Shown here in pieces: positions 18,501 to 26,303 of a stretch of DNA of 39,385 bases (position 1 is the stretch's first letter; every line of letters starts with the position of its first letter). This DNA is from Desulfatiglans sp. (GTDB taxonomy: Bacteria > Desulfobacterota > DSM-4660 > Desulfatiglandales > HGW-15): contig JAAZBV010000027.1 in the NCBI GenBank assembly GCA_012513605.1, positions 1-39,385 of the forward strand, read 5' to 3'. The translations under genes and the position numbers were made by a program. The notes under the pieces are model-generated. The model worked only from the letters and a program-made list of their open reading frames with translations. It had not been told where the DNA came from and made no database searches.

Positions 18501-18565
18501 TCTTTGTAATACCATGCCTCTATCTGGTACTCGACAAACTGCATATCAAAAGGGCCAGGGCATGA
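15503..18565 (+). CDS. RND efflux pump, inner-membrane permease
   Basis: A 1020-residue proton-driven RND permease of the AcrB/MexB superfamily. The start at 15503 (MLALARFATRRPVA) is preferred over an upstream in-frame start inside the adaptor gene because RND proteins begin with this short amphipathic segment before the first helix. Twelve transmembrane helices with two large periplasmic loops are visible. The proton-relay position in helix 4 reads GMLVDNAIVV (Asp405-Asn406), whereas AcrB has two Asp residues; the D-N variant occurs in many uncharacterised RND pumps. The second half has 'LTGIAVNDAILMV' and the domain repeat 'PVIMTSSTTILALLPLALG'. Its substrate cannot be read from sequence. 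Its last codons overlap the start of the fused pump gene by 4 bases (ATGA). Confidence 0.92.
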   Translation: MLALARFATRRPVAVTVVAAAIIMLGWISLKGLPLDLLPDIQSPTILVSVKSGDRPPTEMERLYGKQVEQRLFTVKGIRSINQVARAGNLIARVTFEWDADMDMALVDIQKAITPISSDEDVDEVVVRRQDPRELPVITIGLVAKGELPGLTELKKIAERMVAPALEQLEGVAEVRVTGGREEEVRIVVDRYLMEAHSITMAELESRIRSANIDINAGTLEEGETVYLVRGLSRFNNTDDIARVVIKYDRDAGEKPIPVRVGDIGRVMITDRDIRDLVLVNGKEGISLSIYKEAGANTVKVSRNVKDALKNLNRELKGMEFSMVSDEAALVEDAINDVESAAVIGIFLAVIVLWFFLRSFSSTVIVASAVPVSLMATLFAMHFFGHSLNLMTLGGMALGAGMLVDNAIVVIESIFRRREAGDTPYDAASKGAAVVAGAIVSSTLTTCVVFLPVLFIKGLAARLVSGISFTVIVSLVSSLGVAVFLIPALAKWFLPKDATKEVNPGKGKIESVVSRLLERPYLVLTISILLVAGSLFALAGLKSELMAPGDPRQFSIRITGAPGQRVAATKNMVSVVEDIIRKAAGDDLKVILSEVGRLPDDANFIREEQTGENSARILINLRTDGRTAGQVVRAASPMMSGLHNMEVTWELGTSAIARAIGNTGPPIQVEISGQSVDELRRATGEVLENLKRVPELWNIRSSFEGGAPELHVILNRTLCDGLGVDIEMVSRVIEAALDGKVVTRMTTGDEERDVVLRVEHGAGFDLESIPFTTSRGERLTIGDIADFVKAEGALEIFRRDQKRVAMVSARIMEGVDYPQARDAAYSVIKNMEPGPGLSMRLIGEEEERAKTFSELEWAGIMAVILVFMVLAGTFESFLHPFTVLSAIPFALIGVAAVLVPGGRPIGIMEALGLIVLTGIAVNDAILMVQTARQLVNEGLERKPALARAASIRLRPVIMTSSTTILALLPLALGIGEAAQLRAPMAITIIGGIAASTLASLFVIPCLYLVLDKLHIKRARA

Positions 18566-21500
18566 ACTGGTATAGCATACCTGTAAAAAGGCCTGTGGCC
18601 ACGGCCATGTTTTTCTGCGCTATCCTGCTCCTGGGCATAATAGGGTGGCTGAGGATCCCTGTTGAGCTTATCCCTGACATTGAGGGAGACAGCATCCATA
18701 TTGAATTCGGAAGGGTGAACAGCGAGCCTGAGGTGGTTGAGCGCGAAATCCTTATCCCCCTTCAGGAGAAGGCCTCCACACTTGAGGGTATAAAGGAGAC
18801 ATTCGGCAGAATCAGCGGGTCAAACGGCTCACTGGATATTAATTTTAAGCCGGGCACGAACATTAAGATAAGGCAGCTTGATCTCCAGCGTATAGCAGCG
18901 GAGCTTAACAGGGAGCAGCCAAGGGGATCATACATAAGCGTCGGCGGTCAGGACTTTTCCATGATAAGCCGGATCGTCATGAGCATACAGGTCATTGGCG
19001 GTGATGATACAGACAGCCTGAGGAGTTTTGTCGAGGAGAATATAGAGTCACGCATTGCAGCGGTAAATGGCGTAGCCAGGGTCTTTGTGATGGGCGGCGC
19101 ACCTGAAGAGATAACCATAAGGGTTGACCCTGATAAATGCTCTGCACTGGGCATATCACCACAGGAGGTGTCAACAACCCTTTCACGATCTGTTCAGAGG
19201 CTAAAATTTCTGGGGGGGCTTGAAGATAGTTCAATGCGAACCCCTGTTATACTGGATGGCAGGCCCAGAGGTGTGTATGAACTGGGTGAGTTAAGGATAA
19301 ATCCTGAAAGGGCGGTGCTCATACGCCATGTAGCCGATGTCTCAAAGGGTACAGGCAGAAATGAGAGCATATACCGTGTAAACAGCAAACCATCCGTGGC
19401 CCTCCTGGTATTCAAGGAAGAGGGGGCAAATCTGGTTGCTCTGGGTAAAGATATAAGGGGGCGTCTTGCAGAGCTTAAAAGGGAATTCCAGCCATACGGC
19501 ATTGATTTTTTAACAGGGTTTGATGCGGCAAAGACAGTTGAAAAGCAGATAGACCGCTTAAAGAAACTTGCTTTGAGCGGGTTTATTATCTCCCTTGTTA
19601 TACTCTTCCTTTATATAAAAAGGTTCAGGGCGCTTACAGTCGTGGCGGTTGCAGTGCCTGTCAGCCTCCTCTCTTCCATGGCCTTTCTCTATACAGGCGG
19701 ATATACGCTAAATCTTATAACACTTATCGGGCTTGCTGTGGGCGTGGGCATGCTTGTTGATAACAGCATTGTTGTCTATGAGGCGGTTCAGCGGAGGCTT
19801 GAAAGGGGGGTTGACCCTGACCGGGCCGCAGGAGATGGCATACGGATAACCTTCAAGGCCATACTTGCTGCCACAGCGACAAACGCAGTTGTATTCCTGC
19901 CCGTTTTCTTTCTTGTGGAGAGCGCCATGCTGAGGGGGGTGATGAAGTTTTTAGCCGCTGCCATACTTATCCCCATGGGGTCATCGCTCCTTGTTGCAAC
20001 GGGTCTTGTCCCCCTTTTAAGCAGGAAATTTGCCGCGCCTGCTGCAATGGATCAGCTTAAAAGAGTAAAAAAACGCAGGGAGCTCTATGCAGGGCTTCCT
20101 CTGCCTGACAGATGGCGTGACCTCTTTACTGGGCTTTTAAAGAATTCCATGAGGAATCCTGCTGCATGGATCACCATGATAGCAGCAGCGGTAATATTTA
20201 CAGTGATTGTGGGTCTGCCCTGGGTCACTTTAGGCACAGGAAACCAGGAGGCAAGGGAAGCGGAGGAGATACAGCTCTCTATTGATGTGCCTCCAGGGGA
20301 TTCCCTTGAATCAATAAGCAGGGATATCTATTCTCTTGAACAGGTGGCCCTTAAGATAGAGGGGGTTGAATCTGTTGAGAGCATGATTCAGGAAAAAAAC
20401 AGCACCCTTACCATCAGGCTTGTTGAAAAGGGGTTGCGCCCCCCTGAGCTTACAGCCCCCTTTGTGAGAGGTAAGATTAATAATGCTGCCAGCAGGCTCA
20501 AAGGATTTACTGTCAGGTCAGAAAGCACAGCCGGACAGGGCAGGGGCAGGCAGGGTTCCGGCGCTGCCACACTTATGGGTCAGGGACAATCGGAGGTTGT
20601 ACTTTCAGGCCCTGACTCAAAAAAACTGATGGATATTGCAGTCGCATTAAAGGAGCGTCTTGAGTCAGTCCCTGATATCGGGGAGCATGGGGTGCAGATA
20701 TCATCAACACCCGGTCAGGATGAGATACACATAATCCCTGATCACAGGATACTGAACAGCCTTGGGCTCTTCTCTGATCAGGTATTTATCATGCTGAGGC
20801 TGGCGCTCTCCAGGGAAGGCACACAGATGAGCGCAGGCACAATAGAGGCAGAGGGAAAAGAGATACCGATTGTCATCAGGAGCACTAAAACAGGGACAGT
20901 CAACCTGAGCCAGAGGATGGAAGGGCTCAGGATAAATACCTCTGCCGGTGTCATAACACTCGGGTACATATCTGATGCCCGAAAGATGCCTCCCCCGAAT
21001 GTGATAGAGCACCGCAATGGGAGGCGGGAGATGAGGGTAATGTATTCACTCAAGGCGGGCGCCCCATCCACAGGGCCGGCCCGCGAGGCGCTGGATGATG
21101 AGATCCTGAGCATGATAGAGTCTGTGCCTGTGCCTGAGGGTTATATAATTGACCCCTCTGAGAATAACGAGACAGCGAGCATGGCAAGGCGTATCCTTAT
21201 TCCTATAGCGCTTCTGCTCTTCGCGGTACTTGCCATTACATTTGAATCCCTTACAATGCCCCTCCTTGTAATGCTTGCAGCCCCGCTTACCATAATCGGG
21301 GCAATATGGGCGCTCTGTTTTGCGGGAATGCCCCTCTTCAGCCCCATGGCTATCGCCGGCGTTGTTGTGCTCATGGGGATCATGGTAAACCCTGCCATAC
21401 TTCTTGTGGACAGGATGCAGACGAGGGTGCTTGGAAGCGGTTGGTCAGCAGGGGCTGCGGCCCTCGCAGCGGTGAGAGAAAGGTCAAGGCCGGTATTGAT

Positions 21501-23322
21501 GACAACGGCCACTACCATAGCAGGCCTTTGGCCCCTTGCAATCTCTACAGGCACTGAGAATGAGATGTGGCCACCTTTCGCGGTCGTGATCATGGGGGGG
21601 CTTGTCACCTCAGGTCTCCTCATTCTTCTGGTTATCCCCATAGGGTTTGTCTTCTTAAGCCGGATAGACAGGATATTCGGGAGGCTCGGGCCATGGATAA
21701 CTGTAGCATGGATATGTGCTACAACTATTGTCATGACGCCTCTTATATATTTTGAACAGATAACCAGTATGACATGGCAGATAACCACAACCATACTGAT
21801 TGCATCGGTGTTCCTGGGTATATTTGTACTCATCTTCCGCAAACCTGAGCTGCCTCAACCCTCTGAAGGTGTTGAGGTGGAGGTAAAATATATTCACAAG
21901 ATATATGGCAGGCCCGGACCAATAGGTAAGGCCATCAGGGCAGGGGAGCATTTTACCTTAAAGGTGCTTAACCGCGGAGGAAAGCCATTTTTACCTCATG
22001 ATGTTATCCAGCCAATGATAACAGTTATAGTGCTTCTTATGGGGGTGTCATATCTTGCCTTTTCATTAAGCACTATTTTCTGGCGTCTCATCTTTTCATT
22101 TGCCGGGGCTGTCTTACTCATAAGGCTGCTCTCACTGATACGAAAACTGCGTGGCAGATGTGATGAAAAGGGGAATGCGTTACCGGGCGGGATTGAAAAC
22201 ATGCTCGCTACCATTATCCCCTGGGGTGTCCTCTTGCTGAACGGGCTTTTCTATTATGCTGCGCCTGTGTCTGTTGGTAAGCACCCGCGCATGGCGCTAT
22301 TCCCCATGCTGCTCATAGCCTTACTGATTATTTTCATTCAGGCAGGCAGAAAGACCGCAAAGGATCTTTCCTCTGGCAGGGTGAAAAAAGGGTTTGAAAC
22401 AGGTTTTATCTACCGGATGAAGCTCCTCTGGCGAAGTATGTGCAGGCTCATTTTTGGTCTTGATCTGCCAAGGGATGAACATCAGGCCCTTAAGAACATT
22501 AACTTCAGGGTAGAAAGGGGCATGATAGGTATACTTGGCCCAAATGGGGCCGGTAAAACAACACTCTTAAGGGCAATAGCAGGCATACTTGAGCCGACTA
22601 CAGGTGCAATAACACTCGGTGGAGTGCCACTTAAAAAGATCAGGAGGTACCTCGCCAACTGGGTTGGGTATCTGCCCCAGGATTTCGGCCTGCCTAAAAA
22701 CCTTACAGGCAGGGAATACCTCGAGTACTATGCCCTGTTATACAGGATAGATGAAAAGGATAAGATAATTGAAAGGGTAAATTTCCTCCTTACCGAGGTG
22801 GGGCTCGCTGAACAGGCGGATAAACAGATCGGAGATTATTCAGGCGGTATGCGCCAGCGTGTAGCGGTTGCGCGCACACTTTTAAGGCTTCCACCCGTGA
22901 TTATTGTTGATGAACCTACAGTGGGGCTTGACCCCAAGGAGCGTATAAGATTCCGCAATCTTCTGTCCAGACTGGCGGAGACAAGAATAGTGCTCTTTTC
23001 CACCCATGTTGTTGAGGATGTGGCAGTGGCATGTGAGAGGGTTATTGTGCTTTCAAAGGGAGAGAAGCTCTTTGATGGCGAGCCAGGCCTGCTCGCATCT
23101 GTAGCTGATGGAAAGACATGGGAGATGCAGATCAGGGAGGGCGAAGAAAACAGGCTGCCGGAGAATGCCATTGTGGTGGATCAGGTGCCAGAGGCCGATG
23201 GTTTATACCATATCAGGATACTCTATCATGAGTCCCCGGCCCCTGATGCAAAGGCTGTTTCCCCCAATCTGCAGGATGGGTACCTGGAGCTTGTGGGGAC
23301 GAGAAGGAAGAGGGTAGTTTAA
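18562..23322 (+). CDS. RND permease fused to an ABC ATPase
   Basis: A 1586-residue single reading frame. Residues 1 to about 1040 are a complete RND permease: MNWYSIPVKRPVATAM start, helix-4 segment GMLVDNSIVV with Asp400-Asn401, two periplasmic loops, and a second-half helix 'GIMVNPAILLVDRM'. About 250 residues with five or six extra hydrophobic helices follow (for example around 'ITVAWICATTIVMTPLIY', 'MITVIVLLMGVSYLAF', 'MALFPMLLIALLIIF'). The C-terminal ~290 residues are a full ABC ATPase: Walker A GPNGAGKT (1326-1333), YLPQDFG, signature YSGGM (1426-1430), Walker B VIIVDEP (1446-1452), H-loop STH (1480-1482). No stop, frameshift or compositional break is seen at the junction. The ATG overlaps the upstream stop by 4 bases. 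RND pumps normally need no ATPase, so this is a striking chimera. Confidence 0.9.
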   Translation: MNWYSIPVKRPVATAMFFCAILLLGIIGWLRIPVELIPDIEGDSIHIEFGRVNSEPEVVEREILIPLQEKASTLEGIKETFGRISGSNGSLDINFKPGTNIKIRQLDLQRIAAELNREQPRGSYISVGGQDFSMISRIVMSIQVIGGDDTDSLRSFVEENIESRIAAVNGVARVFVMGGAPEEITIRVDPDKCSALGISPQEVSTTLSRSVQRLKFLGGLEDSSMRTPVILDGRPRGVYELGELRINPERAVLIRHVADVSKGTGRNESIYRVNSKPSVALLVFKEEGANLVALGKDIRGRLAELKREFQPYGIDFLTGFDAAKTVEKQIDRLKKLALSGFIISLVILFLYIKRFRALTVVAVAVPVSLLSSMAFLYTGGYTLNLITLIGLAVGVGMLVDNSIVVYEAVQRRLERGVDPDRAAGDGIRITFKAILAATATNAVVFLPVFFLVESAMLRGVMKFLAAAILIPMGSSLLVATGLVPLLSRKFAAPAAMDQLKRVKKRRELYAGLPLPDRWRDLFTGLLKNSMRNPAAWITMIAAAVIFTVIVGLPWVTLGTGNQEAREAEEIQLSIDVPPGDSLESISRDIYSLEQVALKIEGVESVESMIQEKNSTLTIRLVEKGLRPPELTAPFVRGKINNAASRLKGFTVRSESTAGQGRGRQGSGAATLMGQGQSEVVLSGPDSKKLMDIAVALKERLESVPDIGEHGVQISSTPGQDEIHIIPDHRILNSLGLFSDQVFIMLRLALSREGTQMSAGTIEAEGKEIPIVIRSTKTGTVNLSQRMEGLRINTSAGVITLGYISDARKMPPPNVIEHRNGRREMRVMYSLKAGAPSTGPAREALDDEILSMIESVPVPEGYIIDPSENNETASMARRILIPIALLLFAVLAITFESLTMPLLVMLAAPLTIIGAIWALCFAGMPLFSPMAIAGVVVLMGIMVNPAILLVDRMQTRVLGSGWSAGAAALAAVRERSRPVLMTTATTIAGLWPLAISTGTENEMWPPFAVVIMGGLVTSGLLILLVIPIGFVFLSRIDRIFGRLGPWITVAWICATTIVMTPLIYFEQITSMTWQITTTILIASVFLGIFVLIFRKPELPQPSEGVEVEVKYIHKIYGRPGPIGKAIRAGEHFTLKVLNRGGKPFLPHDVIQPMITVIVLLMGVSYLAFSLSTIFWRLIFSFAGAVLLIRLLSLIRKLRGRCDEKGNALPGGIENMLATIIPWGVLLLNGLFYYAAPVSVGKHPRMALFPMLLIALLIIFIQAGRKTAKDLSSGRVKKGFETGFIYRMKLLWRSMCRLIFGLDLPRDEHQALKNINFRVERGMIGILGPNGAGKTTLLRAIAGILEPTTGAITLGGVPLKKIRRYLANWVGYLPQDFGLPKNLTGREYLEYYALLYRIDEKDKIIERVNFLLTEVGLAEQADKQIGDYSGGMRQRVAVARTLLRLPPVIIVDEPTVGLDPKERIRFRNLLSRLAETRIVLFSTHVVEDVAVACERVIVLSKGEKLFDGEPGLLASVADGKTWEMQIREGEENRLPENAIVVDQVPEADGLYHIRILYHESPAPDAKAVSPNLQDGYLELVGTRRKRVV

Positions 23323-23508
23323 AAGATGAATGTTGAACATCGAACATTGAACACTCAACGTCGAATGGGACAGGGAATTCAAGGTTCAATGTTCAAAGTT
23401 GGACAGTCGATTTTTTAAAGGACATTTTGAAGTTTTTGTTTTTCATTCAAAGTTCGAAGTTGAAAGTTCGATGTTCGACGTTCAGTTTTTTTATTTAGGA
23501 TTATATAT
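23323..23508. repeat. GTTCGA/GAACAT-type inverted repeat block
   Basis: The whole 186-base gap is built of short variable units (TTGAACATCGAAC, GTTCAATGTTCAAAG, GTTCGATGTTCGACG). The left part (about 23327-23370) is an imperfect reverse complement of the right part (about 23448-23484), so the transcript could fold into a long hairpin. It shares a segment with the block at 24215-24325 (starting AAGTTTTTG, 23430 and 24215). The unit spacing is irregular and there are no uniform spacers, so it is not a CRISPR array. Confidence 0.75.
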
Positions 23509-24204
23509 ATGCTGATCAAATTTAAAACCTATCTCCAGCTAATGATCTACTCGGGCCGCCTTATGGCAGGCAAGCGGTTCTGGATAGTCATATTTCTGCC
23601 CCTTATCTGGCCTGTTTTGAAAGCGCTGTTTGTCGGGATCGGATGGAGTGAAGCAAAATTTAACCCTGCTGACGCACATATGCTTATCTCTTTGCCCCTC
23701 TCAGTTGTTGCAATGGGGCTGGGGCTACGCATCATCGCAGGGGAGATAGACAGCAGGACACTTGAGATTGCCTACACGGTGCCCGGCGGGTGTCACCGTG
23801 TATGGCTTGCCAAGATAGCAACCTGCCTTTGCCTGCTCTTTGCCAGCGAGGTGCTGCTTGCCCTATTTACAATGATCTTTCTTGTATCTGTTTCAATAGG
23901 GACATTCTATGGAGCGCTCCAGGCCGCTATGTTTTACCTTGTCATGGGTATGGGGCTTTCAGCCTTTTTCAGGAGTGAGATAACAGGGGCTATGGCGACT
24001 ATTGTCTTTTTTGCACTGGGGTTTATGGCCAGTTCAGTCCGCATATCGCCATTTTTTAATCCCCTTGCATTGAGCCCTTCTGAAAAGGCACAGGCGGTTA
24101 CCTATGCAATTCAGAACAGGATATTTTTTATAATTCTTATTGTGGTTATAACACTGCTCACCTTCCTGCGTGTGGAAAGAAGGGAAAAGATGCTGAGGGA
24201 TTAA
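23509..24204 (+). CDS. ABC-2 type permease, small
   Basis: A 231-residue integral membrane protein with about six hydrophobic helices and the ABC-2 permease phrase 'IAGEIDSRTLEIAYTVPGG' (the G-E-x-x-x-x-T-L-E motif preceding the coupling region). It carries no ATPase of its own. The ATPase domain at the end of the RND fusion, encoded just upstream, is the natural partner; the ATPase at 9861 is the alternative. TAGGA lies 8-12 bases before the ATG. It is bracketed on both sides by blocks of the same repeat family, which may mean it was inserted or that the repeats are processing sites in a long message. Confidence 0.85.
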   Translation: MLIKFKTYLQLMIYSGRLMAGKRFWIVIFLPLIWPVLKALFVGIGWSEAKFNPADAHMLISLPLSVVAMGLGLRIIAGEIDSRTLEIAYTVPGGCHRVWLAKIATCLCLLFASEVLLALFTMIFLVSVSIGTFYGALQAAMFYLVMGMGLSAFFRSEITGAMATIVFFALGFMASSVRISPFFNPLALSPSEKAQAVTYAIQNRIFFIILIVVITLLTFLRVERREKMLRD

Positions 24205-24214
24205 GATTTATTTA

Positions 24215-24325
24215 AAGTTTTTGATTTTCATTCGAAGTTCAGAGTTCGATGTTGGATGTTCGATGTTTGAAGATGAACGTTGAACATCGAACGTCCAACT
24301 TTGAACATCCAATGTTTAATTTTAA
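24215..24325. repeat. Second GTTCGA/GAACAT repeat block
   Basis: Same repeat family as 23323-23508. It begins with the shared segment AAGTTTTTG-N-TTTTCATTC and continues with GTTCGATGTTGGATGTTCG, then the inverted form GAACGTTGAACATCGAACG. Both arms can pair with each other. The two blocks enclose the small ABC-2 permease gene. Confidence 0.75.
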
Positions 24326-24372
24326 ATCTGTTGATAACTTGAATCATTTTGTTCTCATGGAGGTATGTTCAA

Positions 24373-26022
24373 ATGTTTAAAAAATTGTCGTTTAAAAAAT
24401 TGATAACCTTATTTATTACATTTTTAACCTGCATGTTCATGTTCGGGGGCTGCACATATGTGGATAAGATCAAGGAGTTAAACTCAACCCCTGCCATTAT
24501 GGTCATTCCTGCTGAAAAGGTGCAGCAGATAGATGTGATTGAGCTTAAAAAGGCACCTGAAGAAGAGATTGTGAAGCCGGAAATGGCAGAACCTGAGAAG
24601 GCTGAGTATACACTTTCGCTTGAGGAGTGCCGTGCCCTTACACTTGAGAATAATCTTGATCTGAGGGTACAGCTTATTAGCCCGACTATTGAAAAAGAAA
24701 ATGTAAAACAGGCAGAGGCAAGCAAGTTTGAGGCCACCTTTACCGGTAACACAAGTTATTCTAAAGATAATACCCCGACAGATTCGCTTCTGGTAGGCTC
24801 CAGCAGTGAAAGGGTAAGTATCAACCTTGGTGTAGATATCCCCTTAAGCACAGGCGGAACAGTCTCCTTTGATCTGGCCGATAACCTGAATAAGACCAAT
24901 TCAACATGGGCAACATTGAACCCCTCCTATAATTCAGGTCTCAGCGCCTCCATCAGTCAACCCCTTTTAAAAAATGCAGGCCGCAGGGCATTTACTTACT
25001 CTATCCGCCTTGCACAGTATAACAGCTCCATGAACGATCTGAGGACAAAGCTTGGTGCCATGCGTATAATAGCCGATGCAGATAGGGCCTACTGGGGTCT
25101 TTATGCAGCAAGAAAGATGCTTGATGTAAGAAAACAGCAGTATGAACTTGCAAAGGCCACACTTGAGGAGACAGAACGTTTTGTTGAGGTGGGCGTAAAA
25201 CCCAGGATCGAGATAATAAGGACCAAGAGAGATCTTGCAGATAAACTCACAGCAATTATAGATGCAGAAAATATGGTCAGGGAAAGGGAGAGGGATCTTA
25301 AACGCATGCTCAATAAAAAAGGGCTTGGTATGGAGACAAAGACTGTCCTGATCCCATCCTCTTTGCCTGACCCTGTGCGTTATGAACTTGACAGAGATAA
25401 TATGGTAAAAAATGCCCTTGAAAACCGCATGGAACTCCTTGAGCTTGAGCTTCAGCTTGAAATGGACAGCATGACTATAGAGTATAATCGCAACCAGACG
25501 CTTCCTGATCTGTCATTTGAGTACAGGTATAATATTGATGGACTTGGGGCTGACAGGAGTGATTCATATGATATGCTTACTGATAATGATTATCATGACC
25601 ACCAGGTCGGCTTACGTATGAATATACCTATTGGCAATAAAAGGGCCAAAAGCGAACTCAGGAAGTCCATTTATCAGCGTGCAAAAAACCTTTCCTCAAA
25701 AGAGAGTAAAGAGGCTGAGATCAAAAACGATGTCTTGAATAAGATAGATAAAGTGGAGGCGAAATGGCAGAGCATACTGGCAAGCAGGCAGAGCACAATA
25801 CTGTCGGATGAGCAGTACAGGGCGGAAAAACGGCAGTATGAACTGGGGCTTGTGAGCTCAAGGGAGGTCATGGATGCACAGACCAACCTTGCAGCGGCAC
25901 AGAGTTCAGAGATTACCGCTTTAACAGATTATCAGACAGCCCTTATTGACCTCGCCTATGCCACAGGTACACTCCTTGGCGCAGCAAAGGTAGAGTGGGA
26001 GCCGGTTGTACCTGCGGAATAG
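24373..26022 (+). CDS. TolC-family outer-membrane efflux lipoprotein
   Basis: A 549-residue outer-membrane channel component. The ATG at 24373 is chosen because GGAGG (24359-24363) lies 9 bases upstream; an upstream TTG reading adds eight unlikely residues. The signal ends in a lipobox (F-G-G-C, Cys27). After a Glu/Pro-rich spacer come two outer-membrane-efflux repeats: 'YTLSLEECRALTLENNLDLRVQL' and its second-half equivalent 'VKNALENRMELLELELQLEMD'. Long helical segments ('LRTKLGAMRIIADADRAYWGLYAARKML', 'EVMDAQTNLAAAQSSEITALTDYQTALIDLA') are typical of the TolC periplasmic tunnel. As the last gene of the locus it supplies the exit duct for the RND, and possibly ABC, components. Confidence 0.93.
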   Translation: MFKKLSFKKLITLFITFLTCMFMFGGCTYVDKIKELNSTPAIMVIPAEKVQQIDVIELKKAPEEEIVKPEMAEPEKAEYTLSLEECRALTLENNLDLRVQLISPTIEKENVKQAEASKFEATFTGNTSYSKDNTPTDSLLVGSSSERVSINLGVDIPLSTGGTVSFDLADNLNKTNSTWATLNPSYNSGLSASISQPLLKNAGRRAFTYSIRLAQYNSSMNDLRTKLGAMRIIADADRAYWGLYAARKMLDVRKQQYELAKATLEETERFVEVGVKPRIEIIRTKRDLADKLTAIIDAENMVRERERDLKRMLNKKGLGMETKTVLIPSSLPDPVRYELDRDNMVKNALENRMELLELELQLEMDSMTIEYNRNQTLPDLSFEYRYNIDGLGADRSDSYDMLTDNDYHDHQVGLRMNIPIGNKRAKSELRKSIYQRAKNLSSKESKEAEIKNDVLNKIDKVEAKWQSILASRQSTILSDEQYRAEKRQYELGLVSSREVMDAQTNLAAAQSSEITALTDYQTALIDLAYATGTLLGAAKVEWEPVVPAE

Positions 26023-26065
26023 CGGGGTTTAGAACGATTGATCTCTGTTATTACGATTAATAAAT

Positions 26066-26144
26066 GTAGGGACACCTGTGTGCCTGCCCGGCGATAGTGA
26101 TTCACATCATCAAATGCCGGGAGGACACGCAGGTCCACCCCTAC
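26066..26144. repeat. GTAGGG...CCCTAC REP-like palindrome
   Basis: An imperfect 79-base palindrome. The left arm GTAGGGACACCTGTGTGCC and the reverse complement of the right arm (GTAGGGGTGGACCTGCGTG) agree apart from a small insertion and a few mismatches, and both continue into CCCGGC toward the centre. It lies 44 bases after the TolC-family gene and is GC-rich against an AT-rich surround. It could act as a terminator or transcript-stabilising hairpin, or be a MITE/REP-type element. Confidence 0.7.
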
Positions 26145-26303
26145 TTGGGTTAGTAGATATCTCAGTAACAACATCTTTCCCGGTTTAATTAATTTATTCC
26201 GTCATGTAAAAGATAGCATTACCCGATTGTATTATTTTAAGGTATAGGCTAATAATATGGACATAATACTGTATATAAGATTGAAAGGAATTTAAGTATT
26301 AAG

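Noticed and set aside
18514..18561. Upstream start of the RND-ABC fusion
   Set aside because: The ATGA overlap at 18562 is a standard coupling and gives a typical RND N-terminus.
21141..21842. A 233-codon minus-strand reading frame inside the RND-ABC fusion
   Set aside because: Same reasoning: repetitive composition and no recognisable domain, opposite a well-supported gene.
23323..24325. CRISPR-like array
   Set aside because: The repeated units are short and variable, partly inverted, and lack uniform spacers. No cas gene is nearby.
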